Source of the DNA: Benincasa hispida
Lineage: Eukaryota > Streptophyta > Magnoliopsida > Cucurbitales > Cucurbitaceae
Assembly: GCF_009727055.1 (NCBI RefSeq)
Contig: NC_052357.1
Coordinates: 7,071,929-7,135,928, forward strand
Length of the DNA: 64,000 nt
Direction of reading: 5' to 3'
Shown here: positions 23,463-34,739 of the stretch, piece by piece
Layout: the number at the start of each line of letters is the position of its first letter
Numbering within the stretch: the stretch's first letter is position 1
Translations under genes and position numbers: made by a program
The notes under the pieces: generated by a model
What the model saw: the letters and a program-made list of their open reading frames with translations, nothing else
Database searches by the model: none
What the model was told of the DNA's origin: nothing

Positions 23463-24010
23463 CGTCGTTTCTTCAACCATGGCTTTTGATGACAGATAAG
23501 ACTCCACTCACGATGATCTTCCTAATTCAATGAACTCCTTTCACTGATGTTGAGTCTTAGGCTCTCCTAAGACTGTGAATCCCTTCTCCAGCAGCAAAGA
23601 CTTAAGCTCCCCCTAAGTATGAGATCAACTTCAAAGTAGAACACTCCAACGAGTGAAAATCATGCACATCAGAATAATGAACAACGAGCAAGATAACAAT
23701 GTAGAACAACTCGACCGTCGAACGTCTTGCTCCCTCAAAAACACAATGCAGCTAATAAAAAACGGCTTCCTTCAGAAAATAACCTAATATGACTTTTATA
23801 AACGGATCTAGAAAAAGGAAATAGCTCCCAAATTGGAAAAGATATGTCACGCCTTAATAAAGGAAGATATCAAACGGAACAAATCTGCTAGATATTTCCA
23901 TATTAGGAAAAAAATATTTTGCAGGAAAAAACTTTGTTGTCACTAACTGATGTTAAGACTTTGTTTGAGTCAACTGCAGAAACCAATGTCTTAGAAAAAA
24001 AAAAATAAAG
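23463..24010 (-). repeat. Retroelement LTR-like remnant
   Basis: Non-coding. Its composition (GAGTCTTAGGCTCTCCTAAG, AAGCTCCCCCTAAGT) resembles the LTR remnant at 2080-2140 (GGCGCTCCCTAGATGTGAG, AAGCCCCCCTAAGT), which belongs to a minus-strand copia. No ends identified. Confidence 0.4.
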
Positions 24011-24390
24011 TCAATCAAATAAAATCTCTAATAAAGAGATCAAAGATTCGAATCCCACACCCTTATGTTATTGATCCAAAAGGAAAAAAAAAAAAAAAAA
24101 GTTTTAAGCCCAAGTTGTAAGTATCTATCAATATAAAGAAAGTTTAAGGTTAAGCTTTTACCATCCTTTGATTACTAATGTTCTTTTAATTCTTCTCTAC
24201 GAAAACTTGGTTCTCACAGGAAATAAATACATAGCTGACGTTAGCTTTTGGTTCTTATTAATCTATAATTTTTTTTCTTTCTAAGGGTGGGAATATAACT
24301 ATCGACCTTTAAAATGATAATTGGAACTATATATTCAGAGTGACCCTAATAATCTATGGTCTAAATTGTCTTTTAATATAGTAGCAAGCA
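24011..24390. other. AT-rich intergenic; tRNA-like B-box remnant
   Basis: No gene seen. GATTCGAATCCC at about 24049 followed by an A-rich run (24080-24100) resembles the tail of a tRNA-derived SINE. A stretch at about 24155-24185 (ACCATCCTTTGATTACTAAT) resembles the BRX 3' flank at 30355 and may be another piece of that duplication. Confidence 0.3.
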
Positions 24391-25096
24391 TTGACTTTCA
24401 CCATATCGTTTGATTCCTAACATTCGCAGGTCTAGAAAGAAAAAGAAATGAAATTGGATATATAATATGAGAAACAGTAGGCAGCCACAGTGCATTAGTC
24501 AAAAGCAGGCAACAACCTTTATAGTAATATAATTATGAGCATAAAGCCTAATTTTCCAGCTTCAGTTTTAATTTTGATCAGTTCATAAAAATATTATTTA
24601 CCTCTCAAGAATAAAACCTGAAAAACAAATACGTGTAGTTAAGTTTTCGACATTAATTTTTCTGTCATATTCAAATACATACATCTAACTCTTAGATATT
24701 AATTGACATTATATCCAGACATACATTAAATATCACAAATATTTAGTATCCATATCTATAAAATAATATCTACAACTCAAATTGGTTGTAAGTAAACTTA
24801 AACTTAAGAAAAATTGGGTGAATGAGTGGGTTTGGAGTACTGTCAGTGTCAAAGCTCATAGGTTGCCCAATAAATCGTGTTTTGCATCTTAATCCAAACT
24901 TCAAACTTAAACCTTCACTCCGAATAATCCTTTGAAGTTGGCTTTGCTAATCAGAAATGAAGACTTGAAGTAAATTAAGAAGATCCTAAGTTTGTGCAGT
25001 TCTTTCTCACAAACTAGTAAGAGGTTGTGTGTGGATGTAATATAGTAAATATAATGGGGGAAAACGGTTAATTTCAAAATTAAAAATCTTCAATAC
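24391..25096. other. AT-rich flank of the BRX pseudogene
   Basis: Only the short 3'-flank match at 24395-24425 was recognised. I could not find the final exon (expected WWEENRARIQEQYL) here on either strand. Confidence 0.4.
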
Positions 25097-25906
25097 CTGA
25101 AGCCAACACGTCTAACTCCCTATTCTGCCACAGGCCGTGCCCCGGTATAGTGATATGGATATGGAGTCTCAGCTCATCCTTTCAACGCATGGAATCAGAT
25201 TTTTCACCTCATTTTCAGATATTGGAAGGGTTAGGAAGTGAACTGCATAGGCGTTAGACGTAGTTGGTAACCATTTGATTTTTTATTTTTTGTGCTTAAA
25301 AATTAAGCCTATGAATACTATTTACACATATTGGTTTCTTTGTTTTATGTATATATTTTAGGAGTGTTTTCAAAATCCAGACCAAGTTTTGAAAAGTCAA
25401 AGTATCATTTTTTTTAAAAAAAAAAGAAATTGGCTAAAGAATCTAAATATTTACCTAGGAAAGATGAAAAATCAAAGTTGAGAAATTGTAAGAAAACAAT
25501 CACAATCTTCAAAAACAAAAAACTAACAGTTATTAAACGAGGCCGTAGCTATTGAATAAGCCTTTGAACATGTATGATTACATAACTTATTCTCCTGGTT
25601 TTCTGTCCACCATCTTTGAGCTTGCCATCTATTGAACGATTCACGACCGATAGAATAAAAAGAACAAGAGGCAATATCCCTGGCTAGATATTTGAACTCA
25701 TGTCTCTACAGCACATGTATTTTGACTTTTTATGAGGTAACAAGTGAGAGAGAAGAAACAGAAGTAACTTGCTGAAAGAATTCTAAGTGGAAAAAGCTTT
25801 TTAAAGAAGTTCCAATGATCTTTAACTCCGCTTGCTTCTGACTCCCGATGAGCCATTTGACGACCTTACTTTTCAAAGGGTTAGAAAACTAAGAGATCAT
25901 TTCGCG

Positions 25907-25937
<31 letters not shown>

Positions 25938-26809
25938 CCCTCTCTAAGAATAGGTGCAGCACAAGAAGAGAGATATGGATTATTGACCCAAACAAGGGTA
26001 AAGGATAAATGGTTCATTTTCTAGGCTTTTCAAGAGTAATTGAGGGGTTATTCAGGGGTTAGGTCCCACTGAAGGACAAACTTAGAACTTAGTAGTAAAC
26101 AAAATGTCAATTCACATTGAGAAGATTTCTAATTTCTACAATATCAAGATGAAAAAAAGACCTCAGTTCTCAAAGGCACTGAAAAAGTGAAAGGCTACAA
26201 ATATCAGAACCAGAACAAGACGACAAACATTTGATCCACATTCAGACAAAATTGGAGTATTCACCAACAGCTCAATGCCAAACAACAGCCGAAACTAAGT
26301 CGTCTGAAATCCATCTAAGGCCTGTTTGATATGCAGTCTGAACTCTGTTTTATGTGTTCATATTCATTTGTAGATTCCACGTTCTTGATACATCGAAAAA
26401 TAGATGAAACTACTCTATATATAAGCAAACATAAATTTCAAAGTAGAGTAAGCATTTATCGACAGTCGGAAACACAAAGAAACTATCCAGTTCCAGTTCA
26501 TTTCATAACCTAATTGATTGCTCCAAATTTAGAAATAAATCGAGTATCAAGCTGTCGTGGACTATTAATCATTATCAAAAAAGTGAAGGCAGGTAAAATC
26601 AACCCGAAATTCCTCTAATTTTTCTTCATGCTTTCCTATAAGATTCAAATAAGAAAAATCCAGAAGAACAAGGAGTGCGCATTATGATCAAGTAGTAGAA
26701 ATCAGGTCGACGAGTATTTTACCTGAGGAATAATCGCCCTTCTCCTTCGTGTTAGTTCTCATCCATTGCTGAGCTGCTTCGAGCAGCAGCGTACAACGGC
26801 CGTTAGCAT
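25097..26809 (-). pseudogene. BREVIS RADIX-like pseudogene (decayed tandem copy)
   Basis: Pieces match the intact gene at 30544-33293 in order and strand. Exon 1 (26723-26809) opens with the same CCGGAGATG context and reads MLTAVVRCCSKQLSNG before a stop; the conserved Cys4 is lost. The intron-2/exon-2 boundary is visible at 26243-26320 (GATCCACATTCAGACAAA, then CCGAAACTAAGTCG). Exon 3 (about 25548-25647) still reads RESFNRWQAQRWWTEN but has a shortened proline-rich end. The second BRX domain (25097-25205) is aligned by eye to the EWIEQDEPGVYIT region but is full of stops and small indels; its donor (GTATTG) survives. Most of exon 2 and all of exon 5 were not found. Downstream similarity continues at 24395-24425 (CGTTTGATTCCTAACA). 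It makes no protein with a BRX fold. Confidence 0.88.
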
Positions 26810-26829
26810 CTCCGGAATCCCTGCAGCAC

Positions 26830-27102
26830 ACCATCTCTTTTCAATAGAATGTAATCAAAATGTTTCTTTCATTAAAATTTAATTTTCTTAAGGAAAAAAA
26901 AAATAAAAATAAATAATAACTTTTAATGCCTCTACTTTTAAGTTTAATTTCAATTAATTCTTACCTACATGAACAGTTCAAGTCATTTTTTAAAATTAAT
27001 AAATTTATAATTTTATGAGTAATAGAACAATAGCCTTATTGCGTTTTAACGAATTGAATTTTAAAAGAAGTTGTTACATCGTTCATGTGGGTAGTTTATT
27101 GT
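26830..27102. other. AT-rich spacer without recognised features
   Basis: A-rich runs and no open frame of interest. It ends with TTTATTGT (27095-27102), one copy of the hAT-like target duplication. Confidence 0.6.
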
Positions 27103-27933
27103 TAGGAGTGTTCATGATTCAGTTCGGTTCGATTTGAAGCACAAACGGAATCGAACTACAAATTTTAAAAAGTGTATTTTTTGAAATCGAACTTAACCAC
27201 ACGTTCGATTCGATTTCACGAATTTTTGTTTTTTTGTTTTTTTAATTTTTTTTATATTTTTTCATATTTTTTAAATTTCTATGATTTGAAACAATGTATT
27301 TAAAAAAGGAAAAGTGCTTAGACGTCTTGTTCCTCGTCCATATTCTAGGCTCAGGCCCATTGCCACACTCTCTACCCATGCCCCTCTTACAAAAACACAT
27401 CTACTAATGGCATGCATGAATAAATTCATCTTCAAAACATAAAAGATTTGGACATAAATCAACCATTCTTCCTCAAACTTACAAAAGAAGACTCGCTAGG
27501 ATTGAAGGGCTAGCGTTCCTTGGCAGGCGGCGACGTGAGGTGAGAGAGGCGAAGACTAGTGAGAGAAGTGGAGACATGACGTGAGAGAGACGGAGACGTG
27601 AGGTGAAACTTACGATCTGGTATGAGCTGAGAGACAGAGTAACCACGACGAGACTTGAGAGTGAGAGATAGAGCGGCAACGGCAAGAGTGAGAGACAAAG
27701 CGACGCGCCAACAACATGAGACGTGAGAGGTGACAGTGAAGATTGAAGAAGAAAACCTAATGAAAATGAAATAACTTTATTTATATATATAAGCGGTTCG
27801 GTTCGATTTTAAATCGATTTTGAAGTTTGAAATCGAACCGAACCACATTAATTCGTTTTTGGTTCAGTTCTAGTTCGGTTTCAATTTTGTTTAGCATTCG
27901 ATTCAATTTTAGCGATTTCAATGATCATCCCTA
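27103..27933. mobile_element. Non-autonomous hAT-like transposon with 8-bp target duplication
   Basis: The left end TAGGAGTGTTCATGATTC and right end (reverse) TAGGGATGATCATTGA form imperfect terminal inverted repeats. They are flanked by TTTATTGT (27095-27102) and CTTATTGT (27934-27941), which match at 7 of 8 bases. An 8-bp duplication with TAGGG-like ends is the hAT signature. Subterminal GGTTCGGTTCGATTT and its complement occur at both ends. There is no transposase frame. The interior 27530-27760 is a purine-rich, GC-richer block of degenerate GACGTGAGGTGAGAGAG repeats unlike the rest. Confidence 0.8.
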
Positions 27934-27941
27934 CTTATTGT

Positions 27942-29156
27942 CATTATTTACCATGCTTCCATTCAAAGCTTATAAGACCTCTTCTCTTAATCTTCAAGAA
28001 CTGAGTAGGTGGCAAATTCTATAAATATGTTACCATTCAACAAAGTCCTATGTTATAATAATCAATCACTACCCCTGGTATGTGCCGCTTTCCTAATCAA
28101 AGGAATTCGTGTAGGGTTTTGAATACAGTACTTCTTGTACCATCTACTCTGATGTTATCTTAAATCACCGATTAATCAAAAAATTTAAGCTAATTAATGA
28201 AGATAAATTTAATATTATATCATCTAACATATTTCTACCCATGAAATTACCCGATCATTTTGTCGAGTACCTTTGATATGATTCTCTCAAGCGTCCTAAT
28301 ATACTTTACTTGTAAAATAGAAATGAAATTTTCCAAGTACAAATCAATGAAATTTCATTTCCATTGTTTTTTAAGTATGTATATTGCTTTTCCGATTAAA
28401 AAAGAAAGGAAAAAATTGTAAGGTTAAAATAATGTTTTGGTCTTATATTCTAAAATTAACAAAAATCAACACCATATTAAGAATATTTGAATGCCAAAAA
28501 AAAATTAAAAATAAAAATTTTATTACTTACGTTAAATTATAAATCTAGTTCTTGAGCTTTCATTTTTGTGTTTAGCCCCAGACAAATTCTACAATGGTAA
28601 AAATTCATACTTATAATTTGTATCCAGTTGTTTGTGATTATTAAAAATGTTTTTTTAAAAAAAAATAGTTAAGGAAAACATAAAATTGATCGTTGGGGAT
28701 TTTTACAATATCCGAAAGTTAGAGACTTATTAGATACTAATAAAATCAGACACGATTAAAAACTTGGAGGCCAATATAAATTTTAAAATTGAAAAGAAAA
28801 ATAAACTAAGCATAAACTCATTTTGATCTTTAAATTTTCAATGTTATTCTATTTTTATCTCTAAACTTTCGAAGTATCCATTCAAATCTCGATTTTGTTT
28901 TACCTTTATTTTGACTTCAAATTATTAAAATTCCTTCAAGTATGTGCACATTACACATTTGTTTTTACGCTTGTTTTGGCTTCAAATTATTGACTTTGTT
29001 TCAAGTCTGTGCACTAATGTGATAAAATAAACATGCATTTGCTAATAGGTCAATTTTCGGTTAGATTAGTTGTAAGTAGATAAATTGTAGCACAAGAATC
29101 ATAACTTTATTTTTCTTTTAAGTTTTCGAACAAAAAATAGTTGTGAAATTTTTTAA
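27942..29156. other. AT-rich intergenic sequence
   Basis: No gene or well-defined repeat. 28430-28600 and 28810-28930 contain TTTTGGTC- and CTCTAAACTTTCG-like segments that look like old remnants of the TTGGTCCCT family seen at 42659 and 54970. Confidence 0.5.
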
Positions 29157-30000
29157 GAAAATTGTCAAAAATAGCATATTTAGATTTTTATCTTACAAAA
29201 CTAACACGCTTTTTGAAAACTCGTAAAAATAGTTTTTCTAGCGAGATCGACCCCGAGAATTAGTTAAAAAAATCAATTTTTTCTTATTCTTGGTACATCT
29301 CGCCTGATTACACACCGAGATCGATACATCTCATCTGATTACACACCGAGATCGATACATCTCATCTGATTACACACCGAGATCGATACATCTCATCTGA
29401 TTACACACATCTCGCCTAATTATACACCAAGATTGATACATTTCATCTTATTACACACCAAAATTTGTTAATTTTTATATGTAATCTTCTCAAATCTTAT
29501 ATTATTTTCAAATTTTCTCCTAATTTACTTATGATTACTAAATATTATATCAAATTATTGCATAAGTTTTCAAATTTTTAGCAAAATTTATATTTTTACA
29601 ATTATATGAATTTCTAAATTTCCAAATGGATTTTGTAATTATCAAAATAGATTTTTTAAATTTTGAGAAAGATCAAAATTTTTGAAAAATTGAGTAAATT
29701 TTGAAATATATATAAAATATCGGTGTTAATCTTCTCCGAGATTCCACTGAGAAAGCTCAAATATACGAATTTCGATGATAATTATACCCGAAATTTCACC
29801 AAAAAAGCTCAAATATATAGAATCTCAATGTTATTTTGCCTGGGATTAACACCGAAATGCACATAATCTCGATGTATAATCTAGGGAGATATACCGTTTT
29901 TTAACTAAAAAGTTGTGGTCGATCTCGTCCGAGATGGATCCGAGTTCGAGACTAATTTTGTAAGGTAAAAACTTAAACATACTATTTCTAACAAATTTCC
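29157..30000. mobile_element. Long-TIR element (Mutator/MITE-like) with internal minisatellite
   Basis: The left end AAAATTGTCAAAAATAGCAT pairs with the right end, which in reverse reads GGAAATTTGTTAGAAATAGT. The similarity continues inward for about 50 bases to TTATCTTACAAAACTAA and TTACCTTACAAAATTAG. Both sides then have GAGATCGACC-type sequence. No transposase. Long TIRs suggest a Mutator-like origin, but no 9-bp target duplication could be recognised. The minus-strand open frame at 29846-30088 is formed by the right arm and is not a gene. Confidence 0.65.
29306..29467. repeat. 31-bp minisatellite
   Basis: Three exact copies of a 31-bp unit (GATTACACACCGAGATCGAT, then ACATCTCATCT) at 29306-29336, 29337-29367 and 29368-29398. 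A deleted unit (29399-29417), a diverged unit (29418-29448) and a partial one follow. The unit contains the GAGATCGA core of the element arms, so it probably arose by expansion of element sequence. Confidence 0.92.
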
Positions 30001-30543
30001 CAAGTTTTGAGGATGTCTTAAAATTTTGGAGACCAGAGACCAGATTAAGGACTATTTCCCCATCTCTGTCCCAGTCTCGATTTCCCATCCAATCTCATCC
30101 CAGACAGTCATGGAAGAAGGCCCAGAAGTTTGGGCCTCAAATCAGAGAGCTTGATGGGCCATTGAAAGCCCATAGAAAGAGAAATCTTTGGACAGGTCCA
30201 CCCAAATGTACAACCACCATTAGTTCTTTCTAAAATGAGAGACAAAATGGACAACATGGAATATTGAAGTAGTATAGATTTTGTCATCTCTGCTATAACT
30301 TTTCCCTAAACTATTTCCCTAAAAGCCACCAACTTAACCAATGTTATATCTTTCAACATCCTTTGATTCCTAACAACCTAAGAAAGAGAGGTCACAAGTC
30401 ACATAGAGAAGTCTAAATTGAAAGAGAAAGGGGCAGAGAGGATATGTAAAAAGAAAAAAGAAAGAGAAAAAAGAAACTGCAACTAAAACATCATTTGGCG
30501 ATGAGGAAAAGGAGAAGATGCAATTCCAATTTAGTTACCCCCA
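30001..30543. promoter_or_regulatory. BRX-like gene 3' flank with TGGGCC/GGCCCA cluster
   Basis: 30115-30175 holds five TGGGC/GCCCA motifs (GGCCCA, TGGGCC, TGGGCC, GCCCAT), the site II type found in promoters of plant housekeeping genes. No gene starting from here was recognised on either strand. 30400-30480 is purine-rich and would be a pyrimidine-rich 3' UTR for the minus-strand gene. No clear polyadenylation signal was seen. Confidence 0.4.
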
Positions 30544-33293
30544 TCACAAATACTGTTCTTGTATCCTTGCTCTGTTCTCTTCCCACCATAATCTCGCATG
30601 CATTTCGCCGAACTTTTCTCGACTGCATCAAAACAATTTTTTTTGCAGTAAATCAGAAACAAGATGATTTTGAACACAAACCATCCCTATAGTTTCCAGC
30701 TTGATATACCAAAATGAAATTATGACAACTGACAATACAGGTATTTCGAACTCCAAACATGAAGAAGACTCAGTTTGTTTAAGACCAAGCTCAAGTTTGA
30801 AAGCCTAAATTCTGTACCAATTTATCATAGACTTGAAGTAATAATGTGGAGTGTCTAATTTCTAAACGATTTTTTAGTCCTACATGAAGAGGTAATATTT
30901 AGAAAGAACAATTATTCAATGAGACTAGCATACCTCACAATAACGGTTGAATGTGGATTAAAAAATTTGTATGCTCCTAATTTATCTCATACTTTTCTCT
31001 CATACATCTAATGGTGAAAAACTGTCAATCACATTGTGACGGTTTTATATAAAAAATTTCTCCAAATTGGTAGCGAGAGAAAAGGACAGTTTCTTTAGAT
31101 GTTATGCTCATTAAGAATATTCAATACCTGAAACGGATGCGTCTCAGCTCTCTTGAGCCACCCGGCAGAGCCCGGATAGTGATGTAGACTCCCGGTTCGT
31201 CCTGCTCAATCCATTCAGTCTCCAAGTCACTAGCATTACTTACAGAAAGATCTTCTGACTGATCTCCCTCGCTGGTCCTCACAGAACCATCTACGGATGA
31301 TGTCTCAGTTTTTGCGTCGTTTGTGCTGGAGGGTTTAATGGATGAAGCCAAACCACCTAAATCATAGCAATGAGGGGGTTGATTAGGACGGTGATCGAAT
31401 GATTCTGATGACGAGTTTCCCAATGGGCGATTGGAGTTCTGAGGAAGCCGCTCGTTGGTTAAAGGCGGGGTTGCAGGACTGTCCTTAGCTGATTGAATCT
31501 TCAAGTCCTGGAATGGAATAGAATTCACTAATCATGTAACAAAAATCTACGATCATTGCAAAATGCAAACTTGCTGAATCAGAGAGACGATAGGCATCCT
31601 CGGGTGTAATTTTGACATTGTTAAATCACTTTTGTCATTTTCAAAATCAATTTTAATGGTATGAAAATTACATTTAATAATGTAAAATCAAACATTAAGT
31701 TGATTTTGAATTATTAAAGATGTTTTTTTGAGTGATTTATTAGTATGATGCTTGAAACTTACCTCGTCTTCTGAGCGTGGAGGGGATGGTGGGAGGGGAA
31801 CAGCTTGGCTATTGAACCGCTGGACATTATACAATTCCATAACCTTCTCATAATTTTCCGCCCACCATCTTTGAGCTTGCCATTTGTTGAATAATTCACG
31901 GCTGATTGATGAAAAATTCAAATCCATGATTCTTATACATACGAGCATGAAAAAGAAAGAAATGGAGTAGAATGTTTAAATCCCAGCTAAATCACGAGAC
32001 TCCCACCTCCTAAACTCATTTTACAGGACAAGGTAATTAGATCTAATTGAGAAGCAATTTGAAGAAGTTTCATTGCACCAGACAACAAACTATCTATACA
32101 TTTTCACAGTCTGAAACTTCATCTTACAAACAAAACTACAGAAATCACTTCGACAAATGACCTCAGTTTACTACATCAATGTCAACCCAAAAATTTAAGT
32201 TGGTGGATTATAGTAAACATGAAACATGGTAACAGATTGCTGTAAGAAAATAGTCAAAATGAAAATTGGCTATGAACTTTAATCATGGTTAAGCATTTTT
32301 TTAAGGATGAAAATGATATTACAGGAGTTGAGACACTTCTAATCTAATACAATTAAATTACCATGCTGATCCAAAAGTTTATGTAGATGAGTTGCAGTAA
32401 ATTTAACTCTGTGACTATATTTCAACAGTGTTTAAACCTTGACCGACACAAGCTGACAAACAAGTGATCCACTTCCAGACAAATTGGTATCTTCAGCAAC
32501 AGTTGAATTATAGATGATTTACCTGAAACGAATCCGTTTGAGATCGTTTCCTCCCTGCGGAAATGAAACGAAAGTGATAAGCACACCAGGCTCCACTTGG
32601 GCAACCCATTCTTTGGGTTCGTCTTCTTCCATGAAAACAATTTCAGTTCGTCCACTTCCCGAAGCTGGAGTTCCTTCCCCACTTGACAGAGCTTTCAATC
32701 TGCCCTCCATTTCCTTTCCCCATTGCCTTGGCGTGGAATTTGAACTCCCAGTCCGCCTGTAGGAACAATGAAACCTCGCCGAATCTGACGCAGAATCAGA
32801 TTCTGTATATTTATACTTACGGTTGTCACTAGATGAACCTGAACATGGCTTGCAGTTCTTGTAAGCTCCGGAGGCTTTCAACGCGATGTCCTTGATCTGA
32901 AAGTAGAAGAAAAAAATTCAGTCATAAACATCAATTTCACAGTAAAATGAGGTCTCAATAATGTCAAAAACAATACGGAAAACGTCAATTTCACATTAAT
33001 TCATTGTCTGGCTTCTTTCCCCCAACTTCAAAAATCGAACTCCTCCATTTTGACTTCAAGAAAGTGTAAGAAATTGAAAGTAGAAGAGAAAATTTCCCTC
33101 AAATTTGTGCAGCAACCGACTTCATCTCCTTGAAATTTCAAAGAATAGAAACAGAAATACGGAGAATGTTTACCTGAGCAGTGAGAGCCTTGATTGTTTG
33201 TTTAGTCCTCGGTGTAGCAACGGAGTCTTCTCCTTCCTGCTGGTGCAGAGATCCATTGTTGAGCTGCTTCGAGCAGGCTATACACGTCAACAT
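30544..33293 (-). CDS. BRXL4: BREVIS RADIX-like protein (BRXL2/4 type), five exons, intact
   Basis: The minus-strand join is 33174-33293, 32523-32896, 31763-31901, 31128-31507, 30544-30622. It totals 1092 nt (363 aa plus TGA), with every intron GT-AG (donors GTAAAC, GTAAAT, GTAAGT, GTATTG) and phases that close exactly. Domains: N-terminal MLTCIACSK (1-9), with Cys4/Cys7 that in BRX proteins can be lipid-modified for plasma-membrane attachment; BRX_N segment ALTAQIKDIALKASGAYKNC (36-55); basic linker with RQWGKEMEGRLK (97-108); BRX domain 1 about 133-191 (EPKEWVAQVEPGVLITF, RELFNKWQAQRWW); Pro-rich PLPPSPPRSEDE; a Ser-rich linker; BRX domain 2 about 307-363 (EWIEQDEPGVYITI, REKFGEMHARLWWEENRARI, ending EQYL). 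The family comprises plant-specific polar membrane-associated regulators of auxin-dependent growth and organ angle. The SPATPPLTNERLPQ and PRSEDE motifs point to the BRXL2/BRXL4 clade rather than BRX itself; the exact orthologue needs a tree. Confidence 0.95.
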
Positions 33294-34205
33294 CTCCGGT
33301 ACAGAAAGCAACAATCCACCAAAGGAATGGAAGAAAAAAGGAAAACCCAGTTCGAGAAGCTCAGTGACCGCGCAGAATCACAAGATCTTGTCTCTTATCA
33401 GCTAGAACAAGATAAAAAAGAAAGTAAACTCAAATCGAAAGGCCTGAGGAATACGGAATAATAAAGTAAAGCCGAAATAAAGCAGTGGGAGAATAAACAA
33501 AGAAAGAAACAAAAAACAGAAAGGAAAAGCAAATGGAATGAAGAGAAGTATTCACCAGTAACAACTTACGGATGAGAGAGGACAATAAAAAGGCAAAAGA
33601 TTGAGTTGGAAAACGATCACGTCGAGCAGTCGCTTTCCATAACTTTCAATCAGGTCCCGTAGAAAGAAAAAGAAACAGATTATGGAGAAGAAGAAGAAGA
33701 AGGAAAAAGTTCGATTGGATTGGAAGTAACCAAATCGATTTCGAATCGTTGGGATTAGAGAAAGAGGGTTTCTACGCTACAAAATAAACTTTAAATACAC
33801 AAACTCATCAGATTCTTCGTTTCTTCAATCGCATTCATTCGCGCAGGCTTTAATCTTCTTTTTCTTTTTTGCTTTTTCGTTTGCGATGGTCAGCGTGAAA
33901 GCCAGTTACGAGGAGTGAAACGCACTCAATGGTTTCTTCTTCATCTTCTTCTTCTTCCTCCTCTGGTTGTTGTTGTTCTTCTTCTTCTCTCTCTGTGGAC
34001 CTTTGAGATTTGGGCTGCAGCAGCGTACAGAGACAGAGCCCTACACTCCGTAACGCTCGCTCCGACGCGGCGCGGCGCGGCGTAAAGCAGAGCCGGCCTA
34101 TGGCTAGGTTTTGAATGCGTGGCGCAGCCGAGAGCCGCCGCCGTCGCCGCCGCCGCAGAGAGAGAGGCGTTTTTTTGTGTTTTTGGGAATTTGATATGAT
34201 TCACT
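33294..34205 (-). promoter_or_regulatory. 5' flank / UTR of the BRX-like gene
   Basis: Upstream on the minus strand. It has GAA-rich stretches (33680-33700 and, in reverse, 33935-33990) and a strongly GC-rich block at 34050-34165 with GCGGCGCGGCG and a CCG run. Such purine-rich and CCG-rich leaders are common in plant 5' UTRs. A good donor-like GTAAGTTG (minus, about 33563) could start a 5' UTR intron, but no confident acceptor is seen. The open frames at 33105-33461 (plus strand) and 33941-34204 (minus strand) are composition artefacts. Confidence 0.55.
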
Positions 34206-34287
34206 CACGAGGTTGGTACCCCACTCACGTGCGGTACCAACACTGTTTTGGATCCAGATAAATTCAAAGTAAAAATCAATTATTATT

Positions 34288-34616
34288 AGTTAAATTAGAT
34301 GTAATGTAAATATCAATTATCAGCCTTCTTTGGTCATATGTCACTAAATGTGTTGTCCATTTGTTTCAAGATTATACATGTGTCCATGTAACCCACTTCT
34401 ATTTATCAAATTGTCTTGGTGATCAATCCAAAAATGTTAGAGAATGTTGAGAAATCTATTCTTCGTTAGTTTATTTACTTTTTGTTATTTATTTATTTTA
34501 TATATTTATATATTTATATAATATTATATTTATTTTATTATATATTATTTATTGTATTGTATCTTCTCTATATTCATGTTCTCGTTGTGCTGGTTGTATT
34601 CTTCAAATTCACAACA
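34288..34616 (+). repeat. 5' LTR of the 8.3-kb copia element
   Basis: Matches the 3' LTR from GTTAAATTAGATGTAATGTA to CAAATTCACAACA. It is about 47 bp shorter because of internal deletions. It is followed by CGTTATGAGCTCC, a priming-site region of the CGTTATCAGCACG type rather than TGGTATCAGAGC. Confidence 0.88.
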
Positions 34617-34739
34617 CGTTATGAGCTCCTATTATTTTCCTCACCAAAGATAGATCCTAAAGGTATGTCGGTTTTCCCTCTTCGTTATAGTTAATAAGTT
34701 TAACGTTATTTTGCATATTTATTATCTATTAAATTGTTA

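Noticed and set aside
24040..24065. Possible tRNA gene at GATTCGAATCCC
   Set aside because: No acceptor stem or anticodon arm can be built around it; best read as a SINE remnant.
29306..29467. Regular direct repeats that might suggest a CRISPR array
   Set aside because: The units are adjacent with no spacers, in a plant nuclear context inside a TIR element; it is a minisatellite.
31688..31948. Minus-strand open frame starting MLVCIRIMDLNFSS as a separate small gene
   Set aside because: Its middle is exon 3 of the BRX-like gene; the start lies in intron 2 and the end in intron 3.
33941..34204. Ala/Arg-rich open frame on the minus strand
   Set aside because: It arises from the GC-rich CCG repeats and CTT/GAA tracts of the BRX-like 5' flank; no domain and typical UTR composition.
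34482..34694. Tyr/Leu/Ile-rich open frame as a membrane peptide
   Set aside because: It is the AT-rich core of the 5' LTR; the same appears in the 3' LTR at 42377-42664.
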